Assembly: GCF_018143015.1 (NCBI RefSeq) | Contig: NC_054751.1 | Span: 35,357,847-35,421,846 of the forward strand | DNA length: 64,000 nucleotides | Reading direction: 5' to 3' | Source of the DNA: Lytechinus variegatus | Taxonomy: Eukaryota; Echinodermata; Echinoidea; Temnopleuroida; Toxopneustidae | Made by a program: the position numbers and the translations under genes | In this document: in pieces, positions 57,560-64,000 of the stretch | Numbering within the stretch: position 1 is the stretch's first letter | Layout of the letters: the number at the start of each line of letters is the position of its first letter | The notes under the pieces: model-generated | Seen by the model: only the letters and a program-made list of their open reading frames with translations | Databases searched by the model: none | What the model was told of the DNA's origin: nothing

Positions 57560-58479
57560 AAAAATTATTGAAATATGTGGGCATGATATTGATTGCAATA
57601 TTTTCCTCTTAAAAGGATTTATTTTGAAGCATAAAAATGGCAGGGGATGTTTCAGCACCAACGATCTCTGGAATCAAAAGTTGAACCAAACTGGTGCATG
57701 GAGCTAATAGCTCCATGCTTGGTGCACACTTTTATACGCAACTTATTACAAATTCGAGGTCGAATTGATTTCTTTTCCTTTTTTTACACATGAGTAATTA
57801 TTCAAATTCCAAGATTCGAATGAAATAAACGAACAAACTTTGTATCTTTATGAATGATTTACAATTCGGGAGAAAAATAATTACTTTCTAAGTCTGTCTT
57901 TGTTTTAATGAGATGTAATTGTGATATAACTTCTTGAAATTTTCACCTGAATTACAGACATCCGAAGTCTAACTAATTTAGGGAATTTAGGACAAGATAA
58001 AAAACAAAGAATAGGGGCATAGACAGAATATGCAACTATACCATTTTGTAATCTAAAATGCGATTTAAAAGAAATGTAATTACAACCTTACATTTAAGTA
58101 CGCCGTCATGTCAGGCATAAGCAATATTTTGGTTTCTATAAAGTTGTGTACAATTAGGCTTCTTTAACTTTAAAACCTAATATTTAATGTTCTTTAGAAT
58201 ACATAGATCAGTAAAATTCAGATTTATATTGTGTGTTTCCATTAAAAGATTGATTTGTATATATATATGTAAATACCGCGATGTCTTTCAATTCTTAAAA
58301 TTATTTGTATTTATTTTGAAGGTTACATCCGTCCTTTCCGCAGTCAGCATAAAAAACTTTTCTCCATACATTTAAATGTTTTAACCAACATTTCAGTTTA
58401 GTTTAAAAGAGAAACACCCAATTCGTTTTACACACAGATTTCTTTGATCCAGCTGTTGGTTAGTTCTTATGTTAACCAA
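57560..58479. other. AT-rich intergenic stretch
   Basis: Nothing coding was recognised. A short hairpin (GCATGGAGC ... GCTCCATGC) occurs at about 57,693-57,719. Confidence 0.4.
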
Positions 58480-58486
58480 CCTGGTG

Positions 58487-60621
58487 CGGTATTCTGAAAA
58501 CGTTCTTATCTTAATTTTGTTCTTATCTACGTCACTTTCTTAAATTGGTATTCTGAAAACGTTCTTATCTTTTTCTTATCTTTTGTTCTTATCTTTGTTC
58601 TTATCTTGCTCTCCACCCAATGCTGAGCGCGCTAAAAGATAAGAACAGAATGTAGATAAGTGGTATTCTGAAAACGTTCTTATCTTTTTTCTTTCTTATC
58701 TTTCACGATATTTAAGATAATATTTAAGATAGCTAGAGGGTTATCACATCTCACGATGTCCGCGTTTTTCTTGCTCAAAATCGATGGCCTCTAGTAGTAA
58801 CAAGTACCCACAAGTATTCCTCCCACCATTTATTTCATTCACCCTTTATTTTGCCCGTCTCTTTTTCTATCCCTTCTTTCTTTTCCATTTTTTATTCCTT
58901 TCTATCTGTCTGTCTTTCTTCCTTTCTATCTGTCTGTCTTTTGTCCTTTCTATCTGTCTGTCTTTCTTCCTTTCTATCTGTCTGTCTTTCTCCCTTTCTA
59001 TCTGTCTGTCTTTCTTCCTTTCTATCTGTTTGTCTTTCTTCCTTTCTATCTGTCTTTCTTCCTATCTGTCTTTTCTTTCATTCTTCATTTATATCTTTAC
59101 TTTTGTTCTGTTTGAATCTTTTAATTTCTTTTTTTTTCTTTTGCTTTGTTTCATTTATACTTCATCTTTCTTCCTTTTTTATTTTCCCTTTTCGTTTTAT
59201 CCCTTTCTTTTTTTTCTTTACTGCATGAGTCTTTTTTCTGCTTTCCCCCGTTTCTCTTCCTTTTTTCTTTCTTTCTTCCTTCACTTGTTTGTAATCTTTA
59301 TTTTTCTTCCTTATTTTTCTTCCATTCTTTCGTTTTTATACATGCTTTTCCTTTTTTAATCATTCATTTCATTTTCCCCCTTTTTCTTCCTTCCCTTTAA
59401 TAATTCTTAATTTTTCTTATTTCTTTATTTCTGCTTTCTGACACTTTTGTGTCTTTTTTTACTTTCTTTCTTTTTTTTCTTTATTTTGCTCATTCTTTTT
59501 TCGTTCGTTCTTTATTTACTCTTTTTCTTTACTTTCTTTCTTCTCTCTGTCTTTCTTCTATTAACTTTTTCTTTATTCTTTCCATTGATTTTTTTTCCTT
59601 TTTTTCCCCCAACTTTTTATTTTCCCTTTCGTTTTCTTTTTCTTTCTTTCTTTCTTTCTTTTTTTTCTTTCTTTCTTTCCTTATTTCCTTTTTTCTATGA
59701 ATTTACCTTTCTTTCTTTATCTTTTTGTAGTCTTCATATTTGCGTCAAATTTCCTTTCATTTTTTTCTCTCATCTTTATTTCTTTGTTTAATTTTCTTTT
59801 TTTTCTCTCTTCCTTCACTTTTTACATTTTTATTCCCTTTTTTCTCTTTCTTTTTTTTTCTTTCTAACTTTCTTTCATTCGTTTTTTTTTTAGACTTTTT
59901 TTTTCTTTTTCGGTTCCTTGTTAATTTATTTTATCTTATATTAGTTTGACCTTTTTCTATTTTTGTGTGTATTCCTTTTAGTTAATTTCTTTTTTTTCTT
60001 CATTTTTGTTCCTTCACTTTATCATGGATAATTGTTCTATTTTTTTCTTCCTTTTCCTTCTTTTATTCATTCTATTTTCTTTCTTTTTTATTTTTGAATT
60101 CTTTTTGCTTGCTTTCTTTCGTTTACTCTTTATTTTTTCATTATTTTCTGCTTTGTCCCTTTCATCTTTTTTTCTGCTTCATTCTGACCCTTTTCTGTCT
60201 TCTTTCTTTCATACCTACTTACTTTCTTTCTTCATATTTTGTTCTTTATTCGTACCTGCTTTATTTACTTTTCTTACTTTTTTTTTGCACGTGGACGTCT
60301 CGAAATAATAAAATCAGTCATTGCGTATAAAATGCCTATTTCGCGCAATGCGCCAGAAACGGTGAACGCGCAGCGCCCATGATATTCTCTTCACATAAGG
60401 AACGCTTCTATTGGTTAAACTGCCAATATAAAGCGCATTTTGATTGGTAAAATCTTAAAAATGGGCGTGTTGGAGATAAGAAGGGGGCAGTCCTTACAGA
60501 GATAAGAACGCGTTAAGAAGATTTTCAGAATACCGATTTGCAATGATTTTAGCGTCTTCTTATCTCAGTGAGATAAGATAAAAGATAAGAACAAAGATAA
60601 GAACGTTTTCAGAATACCACC
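58487..60621. mobile_element. 2.1-kb inverted-repeat element with polypyrimidine core
   Basis: The ends share GGTATTCTGAAAACGTTCTT as inverted repeats. The end motif recurs inside the left end (about 58,541 and 58,651) and, as shorter inverse pieces, inside the right end. CCTGGTG flanks both sides (58,480-58,486 and 60,622-60,628), a probable target duplication whose exact length is uncertain. No transposase; most of the interior is the pyrimidine tract. Confidence 0.7.
58850..60290. repeat. 1.4-kb polypyrimidine (T/C-rich) tract
   Basis: Almost all bases on the plus strand are T or C, with a regular TTTCTATCTGTCTGTC repeat at about 58,901-59,050 and TTTC repeats at about 59,640-59,690. The strand bias is extreme and long; the many Phe/Leu/Ser-rich open frames here are artefacts. 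Confidence 0.9.
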
Positions 60622-60696
60622 CCTGGTGTTTTCCCTCATGAGAGTTGTCACTTATATGTACATCATTTTTAACAGTGATATCTATTAACCAGCATA

Positions 60697-60941
60697 CACT
60701 GTAAAAACTGTGGTGTTAAAACTGACACCAGTTGGTGTTAATAGAGGACCACATCCTGAGGTGTTAAAATTACACCCTCGAGATTTACCATAACACCAAA
60801 TAGTGTAAATGTAACAACCAATGGTATTGCAATAACACCTATAGGTGTTAAAATAACAGTGTTAACACTGTCAGTTTATAGGTGTAAAATATATGGTGTG
60901 GTCCTCTATGTACACCGGTTAACACCACAGTTTTTGCTGTG
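60697..60941. mobile_element. 245-bp mariner-like MITE with GGTGTTA repeats
   Basis: The ends CACTGTAAAAACTGTGGTGT and, in reverse, CACAGCAAAAACTGTGGTGT are flanked by TA (60,695-60,696 and 60,942-60,943). GGTGTTA and TAACACC recur inside in both orientations, so the whole element can fold into a hairpin. Confidence 0.8.
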
Positions 60942-61319
60942 TACATAGTTGAGTATGACCTTTATATCAAATGTCCTTTTATTTTCAAGCACATGATATA
61001 CACATATAATAACATTACACCATCCCCGTTCATAGGTCTAATAGGCTGATTTGAAATAGTCTTGACCTTATCGGTTGTTTAAGGTATATGAAGATGGAAT
61101 AAAAAATTTTCTCATTCCAGTCCGCCTGATCGTTTTATTCTTGAAAAAAATCAATTAAACGGTATGCCTATCATCTATTCTCTCGGTGTGTGTGTGTGTA
61201 TGTGTGTATCTTAGCTTTAGTTTGGTTTGAAACTAATCCCATAGCTCTCTGTCAATGTATATATAAAGCACTGTTTTGTATTGGAGAATAATTGGTTTTT
61301 CAAAATTCCTTTTAATCGA

Positions 61320-61560
61320 TAAGAGATAGATAGATAAATGGTATTTATTGTGATAAAAAATCAATTAGCAGCCAAAGGCTGAATTACATGAATTTGTACA
61401 TAGTAAGATTTTAGTAAACAAACAAGCGAAATAGTAAAAAAAATAAAGTATACTAATGTATTATACTGGAAAGGGATACAAAAAGAAAAGTATACAGAGG
61501 GAGAAGTAATGTCAAATGCAGGAATGGGGAAAGGTTAGGAGTAGACTAAATGTATATACC
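61320..61560 (-). repeat. LINE 3' end fragment, minus strand
   Basis: Reverse-complemented, the sequence reads TTCAGCCTTTGGCTGCTAAT, then TCACAATAAATACCATTTAT and an ATCT repeat, the kind of 3' terminus seen in CR1/L2-like LINEs. No coding part is present. Confidence 0.5.
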
Positions 61561-63005
61561 TTTAACATAATGCACATTTTAACATAAATATATATTTAAC
61601 CAATTTTGAATGAATAACAATACATGTAGATTGGAGAGTGGATTGTATGAAATAATACTTGCTTTGTAGAAAAGAAAAAAAATAAAGCTATTAATATGGG
61701 TAAAATACGGGTAAAATATGTTTCATATTGTAATTAATTTCTATATCAATGCGAAATAACTTCGTATTAAGATTCACACATATCATTGTATAAATATCGA
61801 CTGTAGATTGGGGTCAAAGACACTTTGCGGGCTTGAGGGGAATATTATCAATTCTCATTGGCCTGCTTGACTTGGACAGTTGTTTTTCCACTTGTCAGAA
61901 TCAATCGTGGGACAATAGTTTTTTCCGTCTCATACAAATATCGAGCGATGATAAATGAACAATAATCACTTGAATAAGTTATCAAATTTTGTGGAAAAAA
62001 TAAGAGGACTTACGGGATCCATCAGTTTTCAGCACTACTCTTATGTGACCTCCTAAACTAGCTTAGATCTCTATAATCGTAAAAATATTATATGAACTGT
62101 GCGATTTTCAATGTTTGATGCTGATGATTATTTATTATTGATGATTATAATTCTTGTATAAAGCACTCGATTCGAGTACGAACTTATTATTAAATGCAGT
62201 TTGTTTAAGTTTTTACCTATTATTTTTGGTGAATTTATCTCTTTTGAAAGGTGTAGGATTGGTGGAACAATAATTTCGTTTTAAAAAGGTTGAGCATGGC
62301 ATTGTCAGAAAAATGAGCCGTATTCTGACCCCTTGGTCTAAAGTCTTAATAGTTTTCTCCGCTATATAAGCATAAGAGATGAAACATTATAAACAATATG
62401 TAAAAAAGGTAGCATTTTGGCTTTTCATTATTCTATTACAAAAGTAGCCCATGATCAAAAAGTTAGATCATATTTGAGAACACCATTAACAGCACACACC
62501 TTGAGTTTGAACCACGTATAAGGAGGAGAAAGGCGTGTGTATGTGTGTGTGTGTGGGGGGGGGGGTCCCTTATGTACAAGTGCTCCTCCTTGTGTATATA
62601 AATACACAATAGATAAAATTCCTCAAATCATTAACATAAAAATGAAATTCCTTGATTGTGTTCTTGTTGCATGTATACATTATTTTTGTTAAAAGGTCGA
62701 AAGCTTGGCTATTAACATGATTAAGAGGAGATTGAACCATTCCTGCTTTCCAAATCTCTCGTTCTCGTCATATGAATTCATATGAGCATTGCGCTGGCTT
62801 TCCATAGGTGCGATAGATCAGATCAATCGCAAGTCTTTGTAAGAAGGGAACCAGATGTGACAATGGGAGCACCTTATAGGTTTAACTTACCTTTCTTGAT
62901 GCAAATAAGCACATATGGGGTGACATTCTGCACCTAATGTGGAGAAAAGTTCCATAATACCCCCCCACTAAAAAAAAAAACAAGTATGGAGAAGGTTCAA
63001 AGTAA
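61561..63005. other. AT-rich stretch, nothing recognised
   Basis: Only a TG/G-run near 62,538-62,566 and short open frames are visible. Confidence 0.4.
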
Positions 63006-63657
63006 TAAACTCCTCAAAAAAGTTTGGAAATCTGACTATGATCGATAATTTCTCATCGGTTTTAGTTAGTATCAATGTGTAATTAATATCAATGAATAGA
63101 TCATTTAATTTTCTTTAAAATGATGCCCTACATGATATGATTATCGTTTACATGGAGGTGCAGTGCCTTGAAATGTGGGGGCAAGGTCAAAATTCAAAAG
63201 TTGCAAAATGACACAATATTGAAATGTTTTCATGCACCTTTAGATCACCATTAACATAGAATCAAATACACCTTTGCACAACCAAAAACATATAACAAAC
63301 ATGCATGGGTATTTCAAACCACGACTCAAACCATGCATCTCACAGTACCATCACTACAGAAGCAGGGGCTTAATTGATTTGAATGGATTTTCATCTCTAT
63401 TTACACAGACAAAAGAATCATGTTCTGTATTGACCCATCATGACTATTTCTGCTCGGTTTGCAGCTTTTCAATTCAGACCTCATCCAACACTTTTGAATC
63501 CTGCCCTTTTTCTGATGGCATGATCATAACAAGCATGGTATCATTTTAAAGAGAATTAAATGTTCTTTTGAATGATGTGAAATATACATTGTGTAAAATT
63601 GGAACTTGGGAGAAATCAATGGCCAACTCAGATTTCCAAACTATTTTGAGGGGTTTA
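63006..63657. mobile_element. 652-bp mariner-like MITE, TAAACYCCTC ends
   Basis: The ends TAAACTCCTCAAAAAAGTTT and, in reverse, TAAACCCCTCAAAATAGTTT are both followed inward by GGAAATCTGA, with TA next to the right end. It has the same end type as 13,945-14,684 but a different interior. The 63,274-63,549 open frame lies inside and is not supported as a gene. Confidence 0.7.
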
Positions 63658-64000
63658 TATCTAGCCCTATAATATTGAACATAAATTATATGATGGGAGA
63701 GTGGAAATACATATTACAATATATTTTTATTCCATCAAATTTTCGAGGATAGAGTGCTTGTAGTTGTCCACAGACATTGGTTTATTTAGTCAGTAAAGGG
63801 TCTGTTAGTATTAGTCGAACTATCGGTACATATAATCACTAAAACCCTTTCGGTATCCATGGTATCAGAGGGTGAAAACATAGATATCAGAAAAGTTAAT
63901 AAAGACTATAATATCTAGAATATTCTTATTATTCAATTTCAATTAGATTGAACTGTATTTTTGTGAAAGGTTATGCGCTCTCTAATGAATATTCAATAGG

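Noticed and set aside
58784-60330. Long Phe/Leu/Ser-rich open frames
   Set aside because: They are translations of a polypyrimidine tract present in several frames at once.
1-64000. LTR retroelements, Polintons or other virus-like elements
   Set aside because: No protease, integrase, capsid or envelope motifs and no paired long terminal direct repeats were seen; all retroelement coding pieces are LINE-type.

Overview
The window is eukaryotic nuclear DNA: AT-rich, intron-rich and loaded with short transposon debris. The gene content (a vertebrate-type membrane UDP-glycosyltransferase, SRP72, and a secreted Thr/Pro-repeat protein), the L2/CR1-type LINEs, the tRNA-headed SINEs and many poly-G-containing miniature inverted-repeat elements together suggest a marine deuterostome, most likely an echinoderm such as a sea urchin. 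That assignment is an inference from style and gene similarity; no database search was possible.

Layout. 1-6,390: layered mobile DNA, including a ~1.0-kb inverted-repeat element (3,544-4,577) that carries a SINE and a hAT-type MITE inside it. 6,398-7,981: an intact, intronless-coding UDP-glycosyltransferase. 8,016-11,251: a broken L2/CR1-like LINE with a SINE inserted in its reverse transcriptase. 11,250-18,000: a dense run of MITEs, two further LINE remnants and another hAT MITE.

18,151-44,448: the complete SRP72 gene (signal recognition particle 72-kDa subunit), which I could assemble as 17 exons encoding 665 residues with every exon junction in phase. Intron 14 carries textbook U12-type (minor spliceosome) signals. 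The introns hold most of the interesting structure: a ~2.2-kb satellite with a 325-bp higher-order repeat, a SINE whose head resembles 7SL (SRP) RNA, a long foldback, a TAAGTTGAGCC-repeat transposon, a hAT element with a perfect 8-bp target duplication, and a 32-copy, 56-bp minisatellite with no length variation that begins 11 bases inside the 5' splice site of intron 6.

45,000-49,800: intergenic, with MITEs including a TTAA-flanked element related to those in the SRP72 introns. 49,837-57,480: a second multi-exon gene, 7 exons and 430 residues, encoding a signal peptide, a Thr/Pro-rich stalk with seven near-identical 15-residue repeats, an unrecognised ~130-residue N-glycosylated domain and a C-terminal hydrophobic anchor; every intron is phase 1. 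Intron 3 contains an antisense LINE fragment. 57,500-64,000: no gene recognised; a 2.1-kb inverted-repeat element with a ~1.4-kb polypyrimidine core and a mariner-like MITE.

SRP72 is a housekeeping gene of protein targeting to the ER. The UGT (an ER-membrane enzyme) and the repeat protein (secreted or cell-surface) would both be clients of that pathway, but nothing shows that the three genes are functionally linked. No LTR retroelement, Polinton, CRISPR array or prokaryotic-style operon was seen.
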